In this document: one piece after another, positions 1-5,203 of the stretch | Numbering within the stretch: the stretch's first letter is position 1 | Layout: each line of letters starts with the position of its first letter | Source of the DNA: DSSM01 sp964484125 | Lineage (GTDB): Bacteria > Bacteroidota > Ignavibacteria > Tepidaquicellales > Tepidaquicellaceae | Direction of reading: 5' to 3' | Length of the DNA: 5,236 nt | NCBI GenBank assembly: GCA_964484125.1 | Contig: CAZAEK010000054.1 | Span: forward strand, 1-5,236 | The notes under the pieces: generated by a model | What the model saw: the letters and a program-made list of their open reading frames with translations, nothing else | Told to the model about the DNA's origin: nothing | Database searches by the model: none | Program-made: the position numbers and the translations under genes

Positions 1-2
1 AA

Positions 3-830
3 ATGAAACCCGAATATAGGAAACAAATTCAAAAGTTTTTATCATTAGGGCTGACAGAAAGGGAAGCAAAGGTATATATTACCTTGCTTTCAAAAAGAGC
101 GTTTACAACACTTGAACTTCAGAATTCAGTTGATATTCCAAGAACAAAGATATATGAAGTGTTGCAGAAAATGCTTTCACGCGGAATCTGCACAGAGAGA
201 GTCATCGGTAAAACCAAGTATTATGAAGCAATAGAGCCGAAGCAGGCATTTCAGAGAGTTCTTGATGATTACCGCTCGGATTGCGAGAGTGAATTTGAAA
301 AAAAGAAATCATCCCTTGAAAGCATAGTTAGTATATTTAATCCTGTTTTCGAAAAAAACAAAGACTTTACATATCCGCTTGATTTTGTTGAAATTTTTAA
401 GGACAAAGAACGTATTCAGGAAAAATATATCCAGGCAGTGAAAGATTCCAGAACTGACTTGCTGACATTTAATAAAGGTCCTTATGTATGTGATACTCCG
501 GGAAGACTCAAGGAACAGGAAGAAGAAGAAGCGAAACTGATAAAAAGAGGCGTTGTTTGCAAAAATATTTACGTGCAGGAAGAAATGGATAATTACGAAT
601 GGCTAAGAAAATATGTAAAAGGTCAGGTGAAACTTGGTCAACATGCAAGAGTAATTGATTCACTCCCGATTAAGATGATGGTATTTGACGAAAGTAAAGT
701 GTTTTTTCCTTTGATACAGAACGGCAATGAAAATAATAATCTTACTATGATATTTATTGAACATAAAGAGCTTGCCCTTGCGTGTAAAATGCTTTTTAAT
801 ATGCTATGGGAAAAAGCGAAACCGGTGTGA
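3..830 (+). CDS. TrmB-family winged-helix transcriptional regulator
   Basis: Predicted 275-residue cytoplasmic DNA-binding regulator. Residues 12-29 (FLSLGLTEREAKVYITLL) are the hallmark opening helices of the TrmB winged helix-turn-helix. The recognition helix is about 46-61 (PRTKIYEVLQKMLSRG), and the wing ends in KYYEAIEP (72-79), the usual junction. Residues 82-108 are charged and helical, probably a dimerising coiled coil. The C-terminal half resembles the phospholipase-D-like effector part of the family: R216, then IKMMVFDESKVFFPL from 223, then a final helix ending LWEKA. At 275 residues it lacks room for the extra sugar-binding domain of the longer archaeal TrmB sugar regulators, so the ligand cannot be inferred. 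The start lies two bases from the window edge, so its ribosome binding site, promoter and any upstream in-frame start are unseen. It may control the next gene, 143 bp downstream, but nothing proves this. Confidence 0.88.
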   Translation: MKPEYRKQIQKFLSLGLTEREAKVYITLLSKRAFTTLELQNSVDIPRTKIYEVLQKMLSRGICTERVIGKTKYYEAIEPKQAFQRVLDDYRSDCESEFEKKKSSLESIVSIFNPVFEKNKDFTYPLDFVEIFKDKERIQEKYIQAVKDSRTDLLTFNKGPYVCDTPGRLKEQEEEEAKLIKRGVVCKNIYVQEEMDNYEWLRKYVKGQVKLGQHARVIDSLPIKMMVFDESKVFFPLIQNGNENNNLTMIFIEHKELALACKMLFNMLWEKAKPV

Positions 831-838
831 TTCAATTT

Positions 839-850
839 GCAAACGTTTGT
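839..850. promoter_or_regulatory. LacI-family-operator-like palindrome
   Basis: GCAAACGTTTGT lies 8 bp after the TrmB stop codon. Its inner 10 bp (CAAACGTTTG, 840-849) are a perfect palindrome centred on CG, and the outer pair is G/T. A CG-centred GCAAACGTTTGC-type site is characteristic of LacI/PurR-family operators. Its position upstream of the secreted-protein gene would allow control, but no LacI-type gene is in the window and a 10-bp palindrome can arise by chance. Confidence 0.2.
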
Positions 851-884
851 TTTTATTATTGCTTTTTAAATTTTGAAAAGCTAT

Positions 885-914
885 TTTTACCCCTGTAAAG
901 GGTAAAATCCCTTT
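885..914 (+). terminator. Overlapping alternative hairpins, possible weak terminator of the TrmB gene
   Basis: Two hairpins share the GGG at 900-902. The first pairs TTTTACCC (885-892) with GGGTAAAA (900-907) around a 7-nt loop. The second pairs AAAGGG (897-902) with CCCTTT (909-914) around a 6-nt loop. They cannot form at the same time. Neither is followed by a long T run, only GTTAATAAAAAAT, so intrinsic termination would be inefficient. The first repeat could equally be a protein-binding site in DNA. Confidence 0.4.
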
Positions 915-941
915 GTTAATAAAAAATGAATAATACTTTAA
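911..941 (+). promoter_or_regulatory. Possible Bacteroidota-type promoter for the secreted protein gene
   Basis: TTTG at 912-915 followed after 18 bp by TACTTTAA at 934-941 approximates the Bacteroidota -33/-7 pattern (TTTG, then TAnnTTTG), with the last G missing. Transcription would begin near 948, leaving a leader of about 25 nt with no Shine-Dalgarno sequence. The region is extremely AT-rich, so chance matches are likely. Confidence 0.2.
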
Positions 942-973
942 AAAAATATTTTATAAATTAACTTTTTCATATC

Positions 974-2071
974 ATGAAAAAAATTCTTTCTCTTTTTTCT
1001 ATCCCGGTTTTGTTGGTTCTTCTATTAACAGGTATTAACATTAAATCTGCTTATGCAATAGACACAAATAATGTTGTACTTGAATATTGTACTGGGACAT
1101 GGTGTGGTTATTGCCCTTGTGCTCATCAGATTATTAATCAGGCAATCTTACCTTCCTATCCAAATACTGTTATTATTGCTTATCATGGGACTTCAAGCGA
1201 TCCATGGTATCCATATAGCCAGACAATGATATCAACATTTGGTTTCAGCGGTTATCCTACCGGTATTATTGGCAGAACATCGGGAATTCAAAGCAGAAGT
1301 GCCTGGTTCTCTTTCATCTCTGCACAGGCAACATATCAGCCGGGTGTAAAAATTGTTTTACAGAATAAAGTATATAATGCAGGCACACGGGAATTATCTG
1401 CAACAGTTAATATTACTGCTCTTCAGGATTTACCGGCAGGACAGTATAATATTTATTATGTCATAACAGAAGATCATTTGGTATATCCTCAAAATCATTA
1501 TTCATCATGCGGATATTCAGGTTATATTAATGACTATGTCCACAACCATGTCTGTAAACTTGCTGTTGATGCACCTTATGGTGAAATGATAACTTCTGCT
1601 CAGTGGAATACCGGAACAGTTCATACAAAACAAATGTCTATTATTTTGCCATCACATGTTAATGAATCTAATGCTCATGTTAATATTATTGTATATAAGT
1701 ATGGTAGTCCATTATCCAGCGGTGCAGCAATTCAAAATTCTGTTTCACTTCCCAAGTCAGCATTTTCAACTACAGGAGTAAGCAGTGTTAAGGAATTATC
1801 AGCAGATAGATATGAGCTTGCTCAGAATTATCCGAATCCTTTCAATCCACAGACCAAAATTAATTTTAGTATTCCAAAAGCTGATTTTGTTTCTTTAAAA
1901 TTTTATGATATAAGAGGTAAAGAAGTAGCTTCTTATCTGAATAATTATTATTTAACTCCCGGAGTATATAGCGCAGAATTTGATGGTTCGAAATTACCTT
2001 CCGGAGTATATTTCTATACCTTGACTTCAAAAAATTTCACTGAAACTAAAAAAATGATTCTTGTTAAATAG
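974..2071 (+). CDS. Secreted thioredoxin-fold (Omp28-like) protein with C-terminal sorting domain
   Basis: A 365-residue exported protein. Residues 1-28 form a signal peptide (MKK, a leucine-rich core, cleavage probably after SAYA). Residues 34-101 are a thioredoxin-like domain: VVLEYCTGTWCGYCPCAH places the redox pair at C44/C47, and GYPTGI supplies the cis-proline P95. Residues of about 115-265 resemble the beta-rich part of Omp28-type outer-membrane proteins (NIYYVITEDHLVYPQ, DYVHNHVCKL). C179 and C194 could form a structural disulfide. Residues 280-365 are a FlgD/Por-type tail (NYPNPFNP at 285-292, FYDIRGKEV at 310-318, GVYFYTL at 344-350, MILVK at the end), which in this phylum group directs export by the type IX system and surface attachment or release. 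It may act as an extracytoplasmic disulfide oxidoreductase or a redox-stabilised binding protein; the substrate is unknown. No Shine-Dalgarno precedes the ATG, but the signal peptide fixes the start. Confidence 0.88.
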   Translation: MKKILSLFSIPVLLVLLLTGINIKSAYAIDTNNVVLEYCTGTWCGYCPCAHQIINQAILPSYPNTVIIAYHGTSSDPWYPYSQTMISTFGFSGYPTGIIGRTSGIQSRSAWFSFISAQATYQPGVKIVLQNKVYNAGTRELSATVNITALQDLPAGQYNIYYVITEDHLVYPQNHYSSCGYSGYINDYVHNHVCKLAVDAPYGEMITSAQWNTGTVHTKQMSIILPSHVNESNAHVNIIVYKYGSPLSSGAAIQNSVSLPKSAFSTTGVSSVKELSADRYELAQNYPNPFNPQTKINFSIPKADFVSLKFYDIRGKEVASYLNNYYLTPGVYSAEFDGSKLPSGVYFYTLTSKNFTETKKMILVK

Positions 2072-2100
2072 TATTTTATTTTTTAACATTTTGTAGAAAT

Positions 2101-2135
2101 AAAAACGGCTGATTTATTTTTCAGCCGTTTTTTTT
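2101..2135 (+). terminator. Strong intrinsic terminator after the secreted protein gene
   Basis: A 12-bp perfect stem, AAAAACGGCTGA (2101-2112) with TCAGCCGTTTTT (2121-2132), encloses an 8-nt loop and runs into eight T residues (2128-2135). It begins 29 bp after the stop codon at 2071. It separates the upstream transcript from the ATPase region, which therefore needs its own promoter. Confidence 0.92.
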
Positions 2136-2146
2136 AAATACACTTC

Positions 2147-2166
2147 CCGAAAATAACCGAAAATAA
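2147..2166. repeat. Two perfect tandem copies of CCGAAAATAA
   Basis: CCGAAAATAA occurs at 2147-2156 and again immediately at 2157-2166. The reverse complement of its first eight bases, ATTTTCGG, lies at 2194-2201 and overlaps the start of the first 33-nt palindrome, so either copy could pair with it. The block lies between the terminator and the palindromes. It could be binding sites for a regulator or a trace of slippage or of an insertion boundary. Confidence 0.75.
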
Positions 2167-2199
2167 ACACAAATAAAATCAGTATATTATGGCATTTTC

Positions 2200-2265
2200 G
2201 GAATTTTTTGCAGTGAGTCTGCAAAAAATTCCAGATATTTTTGCATTATCATTGCAAAAATATCT
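2200..2265. repeat. Two abutting 33-nt palindromes with core TTTTTGCA-N7-TGCAAAAA
   Basis: Unit 1 (2200-2232) has perfect 14-bp arms, GGAATTTTTTGCAG and CTGCAAAAAATTCC, around TGAGT. Unit 2 (2233-2265) has perfect 13-bp arms, AGATATTTTTGCA and TGCAAAAATATCT, around TTATCAT. The units touch with no gap and are the same length, with symmetry centres at 2216 and 2249. They are 21/33 identical. Where the arms differ, three pairs change on both sides (G-C to A-T, A-T to T-A, T-A to A-T), so symmetry has been kept while sequence drifted. This suits either paired operators about three helical turns apart or paired RNA hairpins in the leader of the ATPase gene. No direct evidence chooses between them. 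Confidence 0.9.
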
Positions 2266-2280
2266 TTTTTTGTTTATCTT
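2253..2280 (+). promoter_or_regulatory. Possible promoter of the ATPase gene
   Basis: TTGCAA (2253-2258), 16 bp, then TATCTT (2275-2280) matches the sigma-70 boxes at 4/6 each. It would start transcription near 2287, just before the ATG at 2300. A Bacteroidota-style alternative is TTTG at 2240-2243, 17 bp, then TATCTTTT at 2261-2268. Both overlap the second palindrome, which would then be placed to act as an operator. Such matches are common in this AT-rich DNA. Confidence 0.2.
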
Positions 2281-2305
2281 GCATAAAAATAAGATAGTTA
2301 TGCAA
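2279..2305. repeat. Third palindrome containing the ATPase start codon
   Basis: TTGCATAA (2279-2286) and TTATGCAA (2298-2305) are perfect 8-bp inverted copies around an 11-nt spacer. The right arm contains the ATG at 2300. The arms repeat the TTGCA/TGCAA motif of the two upstream units, but the site is shorter and lacks the long T and A tracts. A competing pairing, TATCTT (2275-2280) with AAGATA (2291-2296), occupies the same stretch. Confidence 0.6.
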
Positions 2306-3532
2306 AGGAAAATTTTAAATACATTATGGCAGAATATAGAAAGCAACAGACATCTGATCTTAACCGGTGCAAGACGAACAGGTAAAACAACCTTGCTAAA
2401 GCAGTTATACGAAAAGGCGCGTGATAAATACGAAAATGTTTTTTACCTGAGTCTCGAATCGCCTCATCTTTGTATGATGTTTGATGAACATCCTGAAAAC
2501 CTGTATAAGTTTGTTACAAAGCCGCCTGAAATGGTTAATGATGTTTCGGAAAAGTATTATATATTTATTGATGAAATTCAATATCTGAAAAATCCGTCAA
2601 ATTTTCTGAAATATAATTATGATTTTTATAATAATTCGGTTAAACTGATTGTAACAGGAAGCAGTGCATTTTATATTGATACGAAATTTAAAGATTCACT
2701 TGCCGGAAGAAAATGGCTTTATGAAATGCTTACTCTTGATTTTGAAGAATTTCTTGATTTCAAAGGATTTGGAAGTTTGATTGACGAATATAAAAAAATA
2801 AGAATTACTAACAGCTCCGTTACTGTTAATTATAATCAGTTAAAATCTCTTCTTGATGAATATATCACTTTTGGCGGATATCCCGAAGTTGTACTTTCGA
2901 ATAATGTTGATGATAAAATTGATATTCTGAAGGAGCTTACTCAAACTTATATGAAAAGGGATATTCTTGAAGCGGGAATAATGCGGGAAGAGCATTTGAA
3001 TAAACTTCTTAAAGCTCTTGCGGAAAATACAGGCAGTCTTTTGAATTCAAATTATTATGCAAAAATGCTGCAGGTCTCGCCTCATACTATTGATAATTAT
3101 GTTCATATATTAAAAAAATGTTTTCATATTGAAACAGTTGTGCCTTATTATTCGAATGCAGGGAAAAGTCTCAGGAAAATGAATAAATTTTATTTCAATG
3201 ATTTAGGTTTCAGAAATTCTCTTGTTAATGATTTCAGAAATATTTCGGAAAGGCAGGATAAGGGAATATTGTTTGAAAATTATGTTTACAGAAAAATTAA
3301 AGATAAGCTTGATAAAGAATCGTTGTATTTCTGGAGAACATCCGATGGCAATGAAGTGGATTTTATTCTGGAAGACAGGTTTTTGCAAGGCAAGGCATAC
3401 GAAGTGAAATTCAGCAGTAAAGAATTTTCACCTAATAAATATAAACTCTTCACAAAAGCATATCCGGATGTGAAACTTGACTGCATTTCATACGATGAAA
3501 GCGATACTTCAGTTAATCCGTTTGCTATTTGA
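2300..3532 (+). CDS. AAA_14 / DUF4143 family ATPase
   Basis: Predicted 410-residue P-loop ATPase with the AAA_14-DUF4143 layout. Numbering from the ATG at 2300, Walker A is GARRTGKT (23-30), Walker B is IFIDE (88-92), sensor-like VTGSSA follows (118-123), and LAGRK (134-138) holds a likely finger arginine. FEEFL (148-152) and GGYP (192-195) are typical family landmarks. Residues 252-277 look like a helix-turn-helix, followed by YFNDLGFRN and a C-terminal region with E326, EVDF (352-355) and EVK (368-370), a PD-(D/E)XK-nuclease-like pattern. The family is large and often multicopy, and its function is poorly known. An in-frame ATG at 2189 would add 37 residues encoded by the palindromes; 2300 is preferred because Walker A then sits at its usual distance and the added residues are repeat-derived. 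There is no clear Shine-Dalgarno and no partner gene, so it appears to stand alone behind its repeat leader. Confidence 0.85.
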   Translation: MQRKILNTLWQNIESNRHLILTGARRTGKTTLLKQLYEKARDKYENVFYLSLESPHLCMMFDEHPENLYKFVTKPPEMVNDVSEKYYIFIDEIQYLKNPSNFLKYNYDFYNNSVKLIVTGSSAFYIDTKFKDSLAGRKWLYEMLTLDFEEFLDFKGFGSLIDEYKKIRITNSSVTVNYNQLKSLLDEYITFGGYPEVVLSNNVDDKIDILKELTQTYMKRDILEAGIMREEHLNKLLKALAENTGSLLNSNYYAKMLQVSPHTIDNYVHILKKCFHIETVVPYYSNAGKSLRKMNKFYFNDLGFRNSLVNDFRNISERQDKGILFENYVYRKIKDKLDKESLYFWRTSDGNEVDFILEDRFLQGKAYEVKFSSKEFSPNKYKLFTKAYPDVKLDCISYDESDTSVNPFAI

Positions 3533-3553
3533 TATTTAAAAGCAATAATGATA

Positions 3554-3582
3554 TTGTAACTTTTACTGAAAAAGGTTATTAT
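3554..3582 (+). promoter_or_regulatory. Sigma-70-like promoter candidate for the aminomutase gene
   Basis: TTGTAA (3554-3559) is followed after 17 bp by TATTAT (3577-3582), matching the -35 and -10 boxes at 4/6 and 5/6 with ideal spacing. Transcription would start near 3589, giving a leader of about 50 nt that contains the AGGAGG site. No terminator is visible between the ATPase stop and this point, so read-through from the ATPase gene is also possible. Confidence 0.35.
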
Positions 3583-3630
3583 AGTGCAAATTTTTTAAAG
3601 ACTGAATTTATTAATCCATTATTTAAAGAA

Positions 3631-3636
3631 AGGAGG
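3631..3636 (+). promoter_or_regulatory. Strong ribosome binding site of the aminomutase gene
   Basis: AGGAGG ends four bases before the ATG at 3641 and fixes the start. It is the only strong Shine-Dalgarno among the three starts whose upstream sequence is visible; the genes at 974 and 2300 have none. Confidence 0.85.
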
Positions 3637-3640
3637 ATTA

Positions 3641-5158
3641 ATGAATAAAGCCGATTTCTTATATAAACCGAGATCTTTCAAAAAAATCCCTCTCTGGAAA
3701 GATGTAAAAGAATCGGAATGGAACGACTGGAAATGGCAGGAAAAAAATGTGATAAAAACTATTGAAGAGCTTAAGCAAGTAATAAAATTAAATCAATATC
3801 AGATAGACGAAATAAACAGGGTTATTCAGACTCTGTTGGCTGAAGGCAAGGAGCCGATGAGAATTACACCATATTATGCTTCTTTAATTTCAGAAGACCC
3901 ATTTAACCCTTCTATGATTGAAGGAGAAAAACCGGAAAAGAGAATTGACCCGATATTCTGGCAGGCAGTCCCTACTCCTGCTCATCTGCTTTTCCCAAAT
4001 ACAGGTATTGAAGAATCAATGTCAGAAAGTTCAAGGAGTTATGGTGCAGTTTATCAGAGATATCCTAACAGAGTTGCACTTTTTGTCGCAGAAAATACAA
4101 GTTGTGCCGCATATTGCACTCATTGCCAGAGAACAAAATCACTGAATAAAGAATCTTCAATTAGTTCAGAGGATATTGAAAAAGGATTACATTATATCAG
4201 AATGAATGAAAATATTGATGAAGTGCTTGTTACAGGCGGAGACGCTTTAATGGTAAGCCCTTCAAGACTCAGATATGTATTGGAAGAATTAGGGAAAATA
4301 AATCAACTCAGACTTATAAGAATCGCAACAAGAGTTCCGGTAGTGCTCCCTATGAAAATCACAGATGATATTCTTGAGCTTATTACAGAATCAGTGGAGA
4401 AATATAATACCGGAATTGAAAAATATGTTTATTTTATGACTCACATTAATCACTATCATGAAATTACTGAGGATATGAGAATAGCCGTAAAAAAAATCAG
4501 GAAGCACGGTTTTACAATACGGAATCAAACTGTTCTTTTAAACCATGTAAACGATTTTTATAAAACACTTGCAGAAACATTCCGCAGGATGATTTGGATT
4601 GGTGTACATCCATATTATTTATTACAATGTCATAAAGAAAAAGGGTTGATTCATTTTATTACTCCGATACAAATAGGTAAAATTTATATAAGACACATTC
4701 AGGGCTGGCTATCCGGAATCGCAAGACCTGTTTATGCGGCTAATCTCGAATATGGAGGTGGTAAAATAATTCTGATGCATTCAGACCATGATACATTAAA
4801 TACAGGCATTGATTTAGAGGACAGGATTTCTGATAGTTCATCAAAAGTTTTTACATGGGATGGCAGGGTAATGGATAATTATGAAGCACTCGGAAGGGCA
4901 ACCCCAAAAGAATTCGAAGAAGCTACTGAAATAATGGACAGATTTTTTGGTAAAAAAGGACTGTTTAAACCAAGAGTTATAATTATTGATGAAAAAGGTG
5001 ACCATATAGAAACTTCACATAGAAAAGTTCTGCCCTCTCTGACAAATGAAAAAAAAGCAAAACTTCTTGGTTATATTTCAGAAGAGAATAATTTACCTGT
5101 TACAAATCCAAATGATATTATAGATAAGCTTGATGATAGTTATAAGAGAAGAAAATGA
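3641..5158 (+). CDS. KamA-family radical SAM, PLP-dependent amino acid 2,3-aminomutase (glutamate-type pocket)
   Basis: A 505-residue enzyme of the lysine 2,3-aminomutase family, which uses a 4Fe-4S cluster, SAM and PLP to move an alpha-amino group to the beta carbon. WNDWKWQ (27-33) and ITPYYASL are the family's N-terminal landmarks. The cluster motif is C155-AAY-C159-TH-C162, followed by R164, equivalent to the carboxylate-binding R134 of Clostridium subterminale KamA. TGGDAL (198-203) follows, and GGGK (372-375) carries the PLP lysine K375. KamA binds the lysine side chain with D293 and D330; the aligned residues here are H331 and N368, with identical spacing. As I recall, Clostridioides difficile glutamate 2,3-aminomutase has Lys and Asn there, so glutamate or another amino acid is likelier than lysine. 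The KamA zinc-site cysteines are absent: the only cysteines are 155, 159, 162 and 330. The product could be a beta-amino acid osmolyte. No acetyltransferase or lysine-fermentation gene adjoins it. Confidence 0.88.
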   Translation: MNKADFLYKPRSFKKIPLWKDVKESEWNDWKWQEKNVIKTIEELKQVIKLNQYQIDEINRVIQTLLAEGKEPMRITPYYASLISEDPFNPSMIEGEKPEKRIDPIFWQAVPTPAHLLFPNTGIEESMSESSRSYGAVYQRYPNRVALFVAENTSCAAYCTHCQRTKSLNKESSISSEDIEKGLHYIRMNENIDEVLVTGGDALMVSPSRLRYVLEELGKINQLRLIRIATRVPVVLPMKITDDILELITESVEKYNTGIEKYVYFMTHINHYHEITEDMRIAVKKIRKHGFTIRNQTVLLNHVNDFYKTLAETFRRMIWIGVHPYYLLQCHKEKGLIHFITPIQIGKIYIRHIQGWLSGIARPVYAANLEYGGGKIILMHSDHDTLNTGIDLEDRISDSSSKVFTWDGRVMDNYEALGRATPKEFEEATEIMDRFFGKKGLFKPRVIIIDEKGDHIETSHRKVLPSLTNEKKAKLLGYISEENNLPVTNPNDIIDKLDDSYKRRK

Positions 5159-5178
5159 TAACAATTTTTTTTAAATGA

Positions 5179-5203
5179 AAAGAGCTCCACTGGGGAGCCC
5201 TTT
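5179..5203 (+). terminator. Hairpin terminator after the aminomutase gene
   Basis: GCTCC (5184-5188) pairs with GGAGC (5194-5198) around ACTGG. After one A/C mismatch the stem continues with AAAG (5179-5182) against CTTT (5200-5203). It starts 20 bp past the stop codon. The T run after it is short, so termination may be moderate. It suggests the aminomutase is the last gene of its transcript. Confidence 0.6.

Larger units (their letters stand above)
3517..3648 (+). pseudogene. Possible C-terminal remnant of a lost gene
   Basis: One frame stays open for 43 codons from 3517 to a TAA at 3646-3648, while the other two forward frames stop quickly in this gap. Past the ATPase stop it reads SNNDIVTFTEKGYYSANF, then LKTEFINPLFKERRINE, which looks protein-like. 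It has no ATG and overlaps the aminomutase start by 8 bp, the arrangement expected of an upstream operon partner. It could be the tail of a gene cut off when the ATPase cassette arrived. I do not recognise the protein, and chance openness of a short AT-rich gap is quite possible. Confidence 0.25.

Noticed and set aside
638..835. Reverse-strand 65-codon open frame inside the TrmB gene
   Set aside because: It lies entirely opposite a well-supported coding region and shows no recognisable domain.
2189..2299. Upstream ATG at 2189 as the true start of the ATPase
   Set aside because: The extra 37 residues are encoded by the palindromes, no Shine-Dalgarno precedes it, and Walker A falls at the usual distance from the ATG at 2300.
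2147..2305. CRISPR array or classical insertion-sequence ends
   Set aside because: The units abut without spacers and there is no transposase, no terminal inverted repeats around the ATPase and no visible target duplication.
3203..3486. Three short open frames (two reverse, one forward) over the 3' end of the ATPase gene
   Set aside because: They are shadows of the DUF4143 coding frame, with no protein-like features or own ribosome binding sites.
3584..3597. GTGCAAATTTTTT after the ATPase gene as a matching right-hand boundary repeat
   Set aside because: It shares only TGCAAA plus a T tract with the upstream units, has no inverted arm, and is expected by chance in AT-rich DNA.
3918..4145. 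A 75-codon forward frame inside the aminomutase gene
   Set aside because: It overlaps the region encoding the conserved radical SAM motif in another frame and has no independent support.
3641..5158. Calling the gene kamA, a true lysine 2,3-aminomutase
   Set aside because: Family membership is clear, but both lysine-side-chain-binding aspartates and the zinc cysteines are replaced, so substrate naming would overreach.
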